Source of the DNA: Paenibacillus sp. MZ04-78.2
Lineage (GTDB): Bacteria > Bacillota > Bacilli > Paenibacillales > NBRC-103111
Direction: 5' to 3'
DNA length: 64,000 nucleotides
Assembly: GCF_024213375.1 (NCBI RefSeq)
Contig: NZ_JANAVJ010000015.1
Location: forward strand, 48,799 to 112,798
In this document: piece after piece, positions 50,933 through 58,957 of the stretch
Layout of the letters: each line of letters opens with the position of its first letter
Position numbering within the stretch: the first letter of the stretch is position 1
Notes under the pieces: model-generated
Database searches by the model: none
Told to the model about the DNA's origin: nothing
The model's input: only the letters and a program-made list of their open reading frames with translations
Translations under genes and position numbers: made by a program

Positions 50933-52231
50933 TTACCGGAACCGCTTGCTGGTCCGGCTGCCGTCTCTGCCGCCATAGCGGCCGCTATCGCCATCCGTAC
51001 CGGCATACAGCTCACTCGGTCTGCCGCGGCGAAGACCGGCGTTCGCGCCGGTGCTTTCATGAACAGCGAACAGCAAGGTGGACAGTGACAGCACGACGGC
51101 CAGAATAAGGTCCGCTATAGCGCGCACGGTGCTCGGATGCTCCGAGGGCAGGCCGTATTCCAGCGTCAGGCCTGCGAGCAGGCCGGCTACCGCCCCGCCG
51201 AGAACAAAGCTGCGCGCCAGGAAGCGGTTGTCGAACACGATGCCGAGCGACAGCCCGAGCAGCGCGCCGATGAACAGAATCAGCACGACCCGCAGCGCCG
51301 CATACCAACCGCTGCCGTGCATCTGTCCCTGCCGTTCGTTCATGAGATGGAAATGATGGTCTTTCAAATAGATGTTGCGGAAAGCGTCCGCCACCAGTTC
51401 GGCCTGCTTCACCTCTTGGAACGTTCCGCCTGTCGCTTCGGCGATCTGCTGCAGCAGGCGGCTTCCTTCCTCGTTCGGCTGCTTCATCCCGATCGTGTGT
51501 ATGGTTATGTTTTCCAGATTGTAAGGCTGTACCACCCGGTCGACGTCCACATCGCTGTAGCCGTCCGAGATGAGAATGACGGCTCCTTTGTGCTGCGATT
51601 CCTTTTGCATATGGTCGATCGCCTGAGTAAGCGCCAGCGCGATATTCGTTCCATCAATCGGGGCGGGAATCGCGTCGATTTGCGCCAGCACTTGGCTTTT
51701 GACGGCTTCGCTGCTGAGCTGCGTCAGCTTCTGCACCCAGGTCGCCGTATCGTTGAACGTCAGTACGCCGACCCGTTTGTTGCTGTCCATCTGCCTGATC
51801 AGCGACTTGACCGCCTGCAAGCTCTGCTTATCCGGATCGTTCTGCTTCATGCTTTCGGACGTATCCAAAATGAGCACGTAATCTTGCGGCCGCCCCGTTT
51901 TCGCAGAATCGAAATATAGCCCGTAGGCCCATTGAAACAGCGCCCCCGCCGCAAACAGAAGAAGAAGCGTGCCGGGAACAAGCAGCTTCCATCCGTCAGA
52001 GGCATAGCGGAGACGCCAGTTTCTTCCGTTCAATTGCGGTGACAGGATCTCCGCCAGCAGGCAGCACAGCCCGACGATCAGGGAGAACACCCCGAAATAT
52101 AACCCCATCAGCACCGTTTCGTGCAGCGTTCCTTCCCACCGGCTGAGCATCATTTCCCCTGCAATAAATCCAAGAAAGCCACCCACGATGCTAAGTCCGG
52201 TCAACAGCGGATTCCATTTCCGACGTTTCAT
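50933..52231 (-). CDS. VWA-domain integral membrane protein
   Basis: A protein of 432 residues. Three membrane helices (about 8-28, 37-60 and 80-105) are followed by an extracellular or cytosolic VWA domain (about 115-285) with an intact metal site: VLILDTSESMKQ (DxSxS at 122-126), a middle Thr and ILISDGYSDV. Three more helices (about 300-395) and a basic tail follow. ATG at 52231. VWA domains bind partners through a Mg ion and often work with AAA or GTPase motors. It is one of two VWA proteins in this locus. Confidence 0.85.
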   Translation of the reverse strand: MKRRKWNPLLTGLSIVGGFLGFIAGEMMLSRWEGTLHETVLMGLYFGVFSLIVGLCCLLAEILSPQLNGRNWRLRYASDGWKLLVPGTLLLLFAAGALFQWAYGLYFDSAKTGRPQDYVLILDTSESMKQNDPDKQSLQAVKSLIRQMDSNKRVGVLTFNDTATWVQKLTQLSSEAVKSQVLAQIDAIPAPIDGTNIALALTQAIDHMQKESQHKGAVILISDGYSDVDVDRVVQPYNLENITIHTIGMKQPNEEGSRLLQQIAEATGGTFQEVKQAELVADAFRNIYLKDHHFHLMNERQGQMHGSGWYAALRVVLILFIGALLGLSLGIVFDNRFLARSFVLGGAVAGLLAGLTLEYGLPSEHPSTVRAIADLILAVVLSLSTLLFAVHESTGANAGLRRGRPSELYAGTDGDSGRYGGRDGSRTSKRFR

Positions 52232-52247
52232 CAGCCTTCCTCACTTT

Positions 52248-52796
52248 CTACTTCAAAACGTCCTCGTCCAAAAGCGAATACATTTGATGATCTTCCCAAA
52301 CCCCATTGATCTTCACGTTTTTGCGCGCCAAGCCTTCCGGGCGGAAGCCCGCCTTCTCCAGAACGCGCAGCGAGCCTGCGTTGCGAGGACTCGCGCCCGC
52401 TTCGATCCGGTGCAAGCCGGCCTCTTCAAACGCAAACTCCACGATCAGCCGGACCGCCTCGGACATGTAGCCTTTTCCGTTATGCCGCTGATCCAGAGAG
52501 TAGCCCAGCATACATTTTTGCAGCGGACCGCGCTTCACTTCAAACAACGAGATTTCCCCGATCAGCTCGCCCGTCTCCTTCAGGAAAATACCGAATTGGT
52601 ATCGTTTGTCCTGACTCCACTCGTCTTTTCCATTGCCGATGCTCGCGAGCTGGGTTTCCAGCGTATAGAAGGCTTCGTCGCGAGCGGGGTTATACGTTTG
52701 AAAAAACTCCCGGTTATTCAGATGCAAAGCGAGCAGCGCCTCCGCATCTGTAGGTTCATAAGCGCGAATATAAATAGTTGCGTTCTTATCGTTCAT
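52248..52796 (-). CDS. GNAT N-acetyltransferase (RimJ/RimL type)
   Basis: A protein of 182 residues with the GNAT fold: the N-terminal strand IYIRAYEPTDAEALLAL, the acetyl-CoA loop RHNGKGYMSEAVRLIVEFAF, and EAGASPRNAGSLRVLEKAGF. Closest in type to RimJ/RimL/YdaF, which acetylate protein N-termini or small molecules. It lies 9 bases behind the tubulin-partner gene and 16 bases in front of the VWA gene on the same strand, so it is inside the operon and may modify one of its products. Confidence 0.9.
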   Translation of the reverse strand: MNDKNATIYIRAYEPTDAEALLALHLNNREFFQTYNPARDEAFYTLETQLASIGNGKDEWSQDKRYQFGIFLKETGELIGEISLFEVKRGPLQKCMLGYSLDQRHNGKGYMSEAVRLIVEFAFEEAGLHRIEAGASPRNAGSLRVLEKAGFRPEGLARKNVKINGVWEDHQMYSLLDEDVLK

Positions 52797-52805
52797 GCGT
52801 TCCCT

Positions 52806-55199
52806 TCACCCTTCCGCCGCCGGTTCTTCCGGCATCTCGCGTCCGTGAAACTCGTATCCGCTGCGCACATACGTATCGTAGTACCGCCTGCCGTTCCGGT
52901 AGTACATCAGGTCGGCCATGCGGAACCCGCCCATCAGATTCAGCTTCTCGACGCCGCTCTGCTTCTTCTCATGGATGCAGCCGAGCTTGTAAGTGCGGCT
53001 GCCGTGATCAACGCTGTACGCATACTGAATCAATTCGCTTTGAAAATCGCCGAAAAAATATTTTTCCTCGTACCGGTGCTTATGCGTATAGTTGTAGACG
53101 TCCAGCCGGATCGCCGCCTCGCTCTCGAGCGTCACGTACAGATCGCGGTACAGCTCTTCCTTCGTCAGCACCTCGCGGTTGTCGTAGCTGACCGCCACGT
53201 TCGCCCGCGCCAGCAGCTCCTGCTCAAACGGCTGATGGAACAACGGATGGACGAACCATTCCCGCTTCGCCGCTGCAATCAACCTGTCGACCAACGCTTC
53301 GTCGCTTTGCGCAAGCAGCGCGGTCACGTTCCCGACCCACCGTTCGTCAAAATAAAACTGCGGCCCCCGGCGATTTTCCGTTTCGGCAGCGATCACTTCG
53401 ACGACATGGCCGTAGTATTCGTTAATGTTGCGTCCCAGCTCGTCGTTCGTCTCCGAAATGCTGCGGCGGCTCGCGTCGAGCAGTGCCGCTTCGATGTCAT
53501 GAAGCCGCTGGACATACCGCTTCATCCGGTCGTGGATCTCTTCCAGCTTCCGCTCGTAGCTCCGAAGCTCACGGATCGTCAGCTCCAGCAGCAGCAGCTC
53601 GTATTTCAAGCTGTAGATTTGCTCAAGCATTCCGCGGGCCAGCGGCTTGACCTGACTCTTGGGCGAAAGAAAACCGAGCAGCGAGCCTTTGGCATACCGC
53701 TGATCTTCCACCCGCTCCTCATATAGCGCTTCGAGGTCCAGCTTGCCGTCTTCGAGCTGCCGCTCGGCCTCCTTGCGCCACTCCCGGACTATGGCGACGA
53801 GACTGGGCGTCTCCGCTCCGCGTTCCTGCTCCGAGGTCCACAGGTACATGCAGTAGCACCCGTACGACGGATGATCGACCGCTTTGCGCTGCAGCGTTTG
53901 ACCGAGCCTTCCGGCCCCGTTCCGCGCCTCAAGCGCCGCTTCCATGACCCGGACGGCATTCGTCTCGAAGAAGGTTCGGGCGTTCGTTCCAAACAAGGCC
54001 GCCTCCGCCTGCCGCAGAGACATTGACCGCAGCTCGTGGTGCGGCACGTTCTCATAAAGCAAGCCGTACATGGCGTCGACCGGATTCGCCCGTTCGCCCG
54101 CAACGGCCCGGACGCTCGCCTCCGCCTTCCTCGCGTCCAGCTCGGCCAGTTCCAGCAGCTCCGCCGGATGGATCACCGCGTTATCCCGCATCCGCTGCAG
54201 CATTCCCCGGTACAGATGATGCAGCACCGTCAGGGCGATCGCCTGATTAGGCCGCGTCACCTTGGCGAATCCTGCGGAGGCGTAAATGCCGCCCGCTTCG
54301 CCTGGCGGCATCATGTTTTGCTTGAACTGCTGGTGGTTGTAAGCGCCGTGCCTTGGATCGACCTCGTCGGCGGCTTTACGGTTCTTGAGCAGGTTCAAAT
54401 GGCACACGATTTCGCAGCACCGCTGCATCCCGCCGGACGCAAATAGCCCGCGCTCGTCCTTGTCTCCGATCATATACACCGTATCGAACAATGCCGCGTC
54501 CCGGTGCTCGACTGGCAGCCGGATGCCGTCGCCCGTCACTTGCAGCTCCGCGGCCAAGCGGAACTCCCGCCGCTGGACCTCGTCCAGCTCGCGCATAAAG
54601 CTGACGCCGAGCGACGCCGCGTACGCGAAGTCGTCGCCCGGCTGCTGCTCCTGCAGCAGTCCGTACAAGTCGACGACCACGGAGCGGAAGCTCTCGCCGA
54701 AGATCGATTTCATCAGCACCGTCAGCTCAGGCACGAGCGCGTTGAGCGGATCGTCCACCCGCGTGACCACGGCGATATTGACCCGTTGCAGCGAGGCGTA
54801 CAGCCGTCCGAACTCCGAGATACGGCTGTTCATTTGCCGCAGGAGGACGTTCAACTCAAGCAGCTTCGCTTCGTCCCGGTAAAACTGCCTGTACCCTTCG
54901 GCACGCTCCGTTTTCTTATCCCCGCCGCCTCCGCCGAGGCGGCAGCTGTAGACGTTGTCCCGCGTGGCGGCTTTCTGTGCGCCGGCCTCCGTGCCGATAT
55001 GTAAATAAACGACGCCAGCGCTGTTGTTCCACTTTTTCCGGTTCAGGTCGTACACCTGTTCCAGCGCCTCTGCCGACCGGTCGCCGACGAACAGGAACAC
55101 GAGGGGATGGTTGATGCTGCGAAGCTCATCCCCGCCTGTTCCCATGCTGTCCGTTTCCGCGGCGTATGCGCTCGCGAATTGCATCAATTTCTCCCGCAT
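52806..55199 (-). CDS. Large partner protein, possibly a diverged tubulin-like subunit
   Basis: A protein of 797 residues counted from ATG 55199, which has GGAGG 9 bases upstream. The frame stays open up to 55436, but that part reads through the palindromic element at 55222-55451 and is unlikely to be translated. Residues 20-250 look Rossmann/tubulin-like (PLVFLFVGDRSAEALEQ, VVYLHIGTE, VYMIGDKDERGLF) but no glycine-rich GTP loop is seen. A helical and coiled-coil region (480-560) and a beta-rich C-terminal part follow. It stands behind the tubulin-like GTPase gene and may co-assemble with it. Fold assignment is tentative. Confidence 0.7.
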   Translation of the reverse strand: MREKLMQFASAYAAETDSMGTGGDELRSINHPLVFLFVGDRSAEALEQVYDLNRKKWNNSAGVVYLHIGTEAGAQKAATRDNVYSCRLGGGGGDKKTERAEGYRQFYRDEAKLLELNVLLRQMNSRISEFGRLYASLQRVNIAVVTRVDDPLNALVPELTVLMKSIFGESFRSVVVDLYGLLQEQQPGDDFAYAASLGVSFMRELDEVQRREFRLAAELQVTGDGIRLPVEHRDAALFDTVYMIGDKDERGLFASGGMQRCCEIVCHLNLLKNRKAADEVDPRHGAYNHQQFKQNMMPPGEAGGIYASAGFAKVTRPNQAIALTVLHHLYRGMLQRMRDNAVIHPAELLELAELDARKAEASVRAVAGERANPVDAMYGLLYENVPHHELRSMSLRQAEAALFGTNARTFFETNAVRVMEAALEARNGAGRLGQTLQRKAVDHPSYGCYCMYLWTSEQERGAETPSLVAIVREWRKEAERQLEDGKLDLEALYEERVEDQRYAKGSLLGFLSPKSQVKPLARGMLEQIYSLKYELLLLELTIRELRSYERKLEEIHDRMKRYVQRLHDIEAALLDASRRSISETNDELGRNINEYYGHVVEVIAAETENRRGPQFYFDERWVGNVTALLAQSDEALVDRLIAAAKREWFVHPLFHQPFEQELLARANVAVSYDNREVLTKEELYRDLYVTLESEAAIRLDVYNYTHKHRYEEKYFFGDFQSELIQYAYSVDHGSRTYKLGCIHEKKQSGVEKLNLMGGFRMADLMYYRNGRRYYDTYVRSGYEFHGREMPEEPAAEG

Positions 55200-55221
55200 G
55201 ATCCTGAGCCTCCAATCGGGA

Positions 55222-55451
55222 GTTTGAGATTTCGCCGTTTGTTGGGACGGTGACCTATCCCCCTCCAGCCGCGCCCCCACCCCAAAAAGTGAAGCAATGC
55301 TTCGTAGCCAAATCCTATTACTTTTCGGGGACCCCGAATCTCTGTGAAAGTTGAATTGAAGTTTAATGGTATTTTCACAGATTTCAAAGGCGGACAGCGC
55401 AAGCGCTTCTTCCGGGGGATAGGTCACCTGTTTCACGACGAAATCTCAAAC
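55222..55451. repeat. Palindromic MITE/REP-like element, copy 2
   Basis: Nested perfect inverted repeats: 13 bp outer (55222-55234 with 55439-55451), 15 bp middle (55249-55263 with 55414-55428) and 9 bp inner (55341-55349 with 55373-55381). It fills most of the 330-bp space between the tubulin-like gene and its partner. Blocks near both ends (CCCTCCAGCCGC, and GTCCGCCTTTGAA read on the minus strand) are shared with the element at 2100-2250. A weak minus-strand promoter (TTGAAA 55382-55387, 16 bases, TAAACT 55360-55365) lies inside and might start the downstream genes. Confidence 0.75.
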
Positions 55452-55461
55452 GAAATATAAC

Positions 55462-55493
55462 TAAAAAACCGCCGCAGCCTTGGATTCGGCTGC
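55462..55493 (-). terminator. Terminator behind the tubulin-like gene
   Basis: On the minus strand GCAGCC and GGCTGC (55488-55493 with 55474-55479) form a hairpin followed by GGCGG and T6. It lies 36 bases past the stop at 55530, so the minus arm may be split into two transcripts here. Confidence 0.6.
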
Positions 55494-55529
55494 TTATTTA
55501 TATCGCTATCGCTATGACTTACGAAGCTG

Positions 55530-58500
55530 TTACTTTAAGCTGCGAAGGATATCGCTCACCTTGCTGGCGATTTGTTTGTAGAATTGGTACATGTCTTCGC
55601 CGTCGACGTATTCGCCGCGGTCGTAGTCGAGCGCGGACTTGGCGTCCTGATAGGCGCCGGCCATGTCCTGCAGCTTCGTCAGCAGGCCGCTGATGTCTTC
55701 TTGCGCGGTAAGCTGCTGGCTGAGCTTCGACGATTTGCGCTGGAGCAGACCGAGGCGCTTCGCGTCGAGGGCGCGGATTTTGCGGTAAATTTCGTATTCC
55801 GGGAATTTACCGGCCTGCATCAGATTGACGAACGGCTCCCACGGGTCCTCTTCCGCCTCGTGGTCGTACACGTACAGCGCGCCTTTTTTCATGATCGCGC
55901 CGGTGTACATCGCCTCGATGAACTGCTGGATGAATTTCTCCTCGTCCTGATGCGCGGCGAGCACCTGCTCCAGCTCGGCGATTTTCGCCTCGATCCGGCG
56001 GTACTTGCCCAACTCCTCGCGGACACGGCGCAGCATCTCCGGCGAGCGGATCAGGTTCTCCTTCGCCATCTCCTCGTTCACGCTGCCGAAGATGTCTTTC
56101 AGGCCGTCCTGCTCCAAGCCGCCTGCCACAAGCGCCTTCAAATCGGCGACGCAGCGCTTGATCTCGCCGAGGTTCGGCTTCGCCGCGTCAAGCTGCATCG
56201 GGTACGACGCCAGCTTTTGCTCCAGATCGAACGGCTTTGTGAACACGCACTCGTATCGGCCTGTCGTGCCTTGATCCGCCGACTTCTCGCGGATGATGCG
56301 CAAGGCCAGCGATTGATCGAACATGCTGCGGACTTCGGCGTTGTAATGTTTTACGCGCGCGTTTTCGTACGTGTCGCCCCACGATTTTTCCGGAATCGGC
56401 GACGGTAAGTACGTCCAGTTCGTCTTCTCATTCTGGACAAGATGGCGTCCGACGCCTTCCGGCTCCAGAATCGAGCGCTCGTAGCTTTCCTCGTATACTT
56501 TCAACGGCGTATACAGGAACAGCGGAATGCCGTTCTGAGTGTTCAGCCAGAAGACGCGGTTTTTCACTTCGCTCTCCTTAATCGTGAAGCGCGAATTCGC
56601 GATGGCGGTGTCCTGGAAGTTGCGGATGCCCTTGAAAATATTCGGCGCCTTCACCGGCACGGAGACGAAGCCCCATGACGGGAAATTGAAATGGCCCGAG
56701 CTGTTGGTCAGATGGAACACCGGCTTCGCTTCCTCGTACAGACGGCCGGCGATCTTCTGCTCCACCAGCTTCTCCAGCGAATCCTCATGACCGTATTTGA
56801 TGATCAGGAAATCCTCCATCGACTTCGTGATCAGGTCGCTGAACTGCTCGGTCAAAAACTCGGAAATCGAGCTGACGACGTCCACTTCCTGCTCCTTGAT
56901 CCACTGGTTCGATTTCTCCAGCAGCTCCTGCGTAAAGTCGCGGATCAACTCGGTGACGTTCTTCTCGTCCGTCACGTCGCCAATCAGCTTCGCCATATCC
57001 GGCACGCTGACGATGTTCCAATAGTACGTGCGGTTGCCCTTGTGGTCAACTTCCTCCTGCCCTTTGGTGAGGATATCGCCGTTTTTCTGGAAAATTTTGT
57101 TCAGCTCATTCAAGATTTCCGTAAACACCTGATAAATACGCGAGTTGTCGTTGTTGATGAGCGTGTAGAGGTCCTCGTAGAACTCGATCATCTGCTCTAT
57201 CCGCTCACGGTCGGAGTGCAGCAGATATTCCTGGATTTTCGCTTCGATGTAGGCGTCCTTCTTCTTATCCTTGGAGATGAACGCGCTCTTTGCTTCGGTC
57301 AGCTTCTGCGTGGCGGTATCGCCCGCCGCCTCGATATCCCGCGGAATGCGGTACACGTTTTCCTTCAGCGATTCGATGTACGACGAAATCAGCTTCAGCA
57401 GGCAGAAGCCTTTGTCCTGCAAAACGATCCGCGATACGTAAAATGGCCCCTGCTCGGGATGGCGGAACAGTTTGCCCATCTGCTCGGCGAACACTTCCCG
57501 GATTTGACCCGGCAGCTGTTTGCGGCTCTTGATGTACTCCTCCCGGGCCCGGGACAGGTAGCTCTGCTCCAGCTCCGTGTCGATATGGACGATCTGTTGC
57601 TTGACGACGTTGTTGTAGCTGAGCCGCTCGCTGTTCTGGTAGCCGGGCAGCGGCTCCGGCACGTTTTTGTCGAATTCGCGGTGGATCGAATCCGGGTCGA
57701 GGCCCAGCTTGTGCGCCAGCTTCTCGACGTCCTCCTGACTCGGACCCGCCTCGAACATCGTCGACATGCGCTGAAATACTTTATAAGCCAAAAACGTCGT
57801 CATTTCCTCGATCGGCAGGACTGCGGACGACGCGCCCAAAATATTGTATTGATAGTTCGCCGCATACGTCTTCGGCATCTGATTGATGTTCGTGCGGATG
57901 TTGCTGATATAGTCGTGAATGGCGAATTCCTCGCCGGACTGCTTTTGCTCGCTCGCCATAAAGTTCGTGATGTTCTCCGCTGTCACGTTCATGCAGTAGT
58001 CGTACGCATTTTCGAGCTGCTTGCCTTCGAGGTTCGTCGCCGAAATGAGGTGCGCGAGGTTGAACGGCGGCATCGGCGAGTTGACCGTCAAAATGTTCGC
58101 GTACTGCTGCTTGAAACGGTCGCCGCGTTCGTCGACGTTCATCCAGTAGTCAAGCTCCTTGAGCGCCGCATAGCCGTTCTTCTTGATATATTCGCGCGAA
58201 TGCTCGGTCAATGCCTTGTTCGCCAAATTGACATCCGGCGTGAACAGGTAGCCGAGAATGCCGACTTTGTCGACGCCGGCCGAGCCGTAATCCCGCTCCA
58301 AAATGCCGCGCACGATATACGCGATGTCGAGGAAGCAGCCGCTGCCCGTGCCGCCGGAGATACCCGTCAGCAAGAACACCATCAGCTTCTTGTTCGTGCC
58401 CACCGACAGCGTCTTGATTTTGCGTTCGATCGTCTGCACAACCTGCACGATCTTCGTGAACAGCAGCAGCCGACCGGCTTGCCGAACGCCGGAAGCGCCG

Positions 58501-58919
58501 TTGATGCCGTCCGTAATCGTCAGCTCCGGCGACAGCCATTCTTTCATGTACGGCTCCAAAATGCTGCGGTTTTGCAGCACGCTGCCGATCTCCGCGTTCG
58601 ACAGCAGCACGAATTCGGTCATCGGATCGAGGCCGATGCCCTTGTACCGCTTGTTGCGGTCGTGCTCGTTCGTCTCGAACGCGAGAAACTCGATGTTGTC
58701 GGGCTTCTCGCGCTTCTTCTTCGTGAACGGGTCCTCCGGCAGCCTGAACCGCCGGTTTACCTGATACTTGAGCCGCAGCAGCGCATCGATGCCCGTTCCG
58801 CCGAGACCGATGACCAGCATCGGGTTGTCGATCGTGTCGACGCGGATTTTCTCGCTGACAATGCCGCCGCCCAAGGATACGTCCAACTGCTGTATATGCT
58901 CTCTGACTACTGCTTTCAT
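55530..58919 (-). CDS. Tubulin/FtsZ-like GTPase of 1129 residues (Tubulin_2 type)
   Basis: A very large cytosolic protein. The N-terminal third is tubulin-like: MLVIGLGGTGIDALLRLKYQ (nucleotide loop, residues 34-53) and the tubulin signature LLTGISGGTGSGCFLDIAYI at about residues 181-200, where FtsZ has GGGTGTG. A GTPase core of about 450 residues is followed by a long helical, coiled-coil rich extension (about 460-1129) including NIFKGIRNFQDTAIANSRF and a stretch of Glu/Lys/Gln-rich coil near the end. ATG at 58919 has AGGAGGAG upstream. It stands between two VWA-type genes. It may form filaments that drive the associated membrane complex; that is inferred. Confidence 0.87.
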   Translation of the reverse strand: MKAVVREHIQQLDVSLGGGIVSEKIRVDTIDNPMLVIGLGGTGIDALLRLKYQVNRRFRLPEDPFTKKKREKPDNIEFLAFETNEHDRNKRYKGIGLDPMTEFVLLSNAEIGSVLQNRSILEPYMKEWLSPELTITDGINGASGVRQAGRLLLFTKIVQVVQTIERKIKTLSVGTNKKLMVFLLTGISGGTGSGCFLDIAYIVRGILERDYGSAGVDKVGILGYLFTPDVNLANKALTEHSREYIKKNGYAALKELDYWMNVDERGDRFKQQYANILTVNSPMPPFNLAHLISATNLEGKQLENAYDYCMNVTAENITNFMASEQKQSGEEFAIHDYISNIRTNINQMPKTYAANYQYNILGASSAVLPIEEMTTFLAYKVFQRMSTMFEAGPSQEDVEKLAHKLGLDPDSIHREFDKNVPEPLPGYQNSERLSYNNVVKQQIVHIDTELEQSYLSRAREEYIKSRKQLPGQIREVFAEQMGKLFRHPEQGPFYVSRIVLQDKGFCLLKLISSYIESLKENVYRIPRDIEAAGDTATQKLTEAKSAFISKDKKKDAYIEAKIQEYLLHSDRERIEQMIEFYEDLYTLINNDNSRIYQVFTEILNELNKIFQKNGDILTKGQEEVDHKGNRTYYWNIVSVPDMAKLIGDVTDEKNVTELIRDFTQELLEKSNQWIKEQEVDVVSSISEFLTEQFSDLITKSMEDFLIIKYGHEDSLEKLVEQKIAGRLYEEAKPVFHLTNSSGHFNFPSWGFVSVPVKAPNIFKGIRNFQDTAIANSRFTIKESEVKNRVFWLNTQNGIPLFLYTPLKVYEESYERSILEPEGVGRHLVQNEKTNWTYLPSPIPEKSWGDTYENARVKHYNAEVRSMFDQSLALRIIREKSADQGTTGRYECVFTKPFDLEQKLASYPMQLDAAKPNLGEIKRCVADLKALVAGGLEQDGLKDIFGSVNEEMAKENLIRSPEMLRRVREELGKYRRIEAKIAELEQVLAAHQDEEKFIQQFIEAMYTGAIMKKGALYVYDHEAEEDPWEPFVNLMQAGKFPEYEIYRKIRALDAKRLGLLQRKSSKLSQQLTAQEDISGLLTKLQDMAGAYQDAKSALDYDRGEYVDGEDMYQFYKQIASKVSDILRSLK

Positions 58920-58957
58920 GTCCGGACTCCTCCTGTTACCAAGGCAAAATAGGATAA

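Noticed and set aside
56691..58952. Antisense open frame of 753 codons opposite the tubulin-like gene, and similar ones at 7356-9281 and 2309-3562
   Set aside because: High GC content keeps the complementary frames open. The translations are rich in Arg, His, Val and Leu, have no ribosome site and resemble no family.
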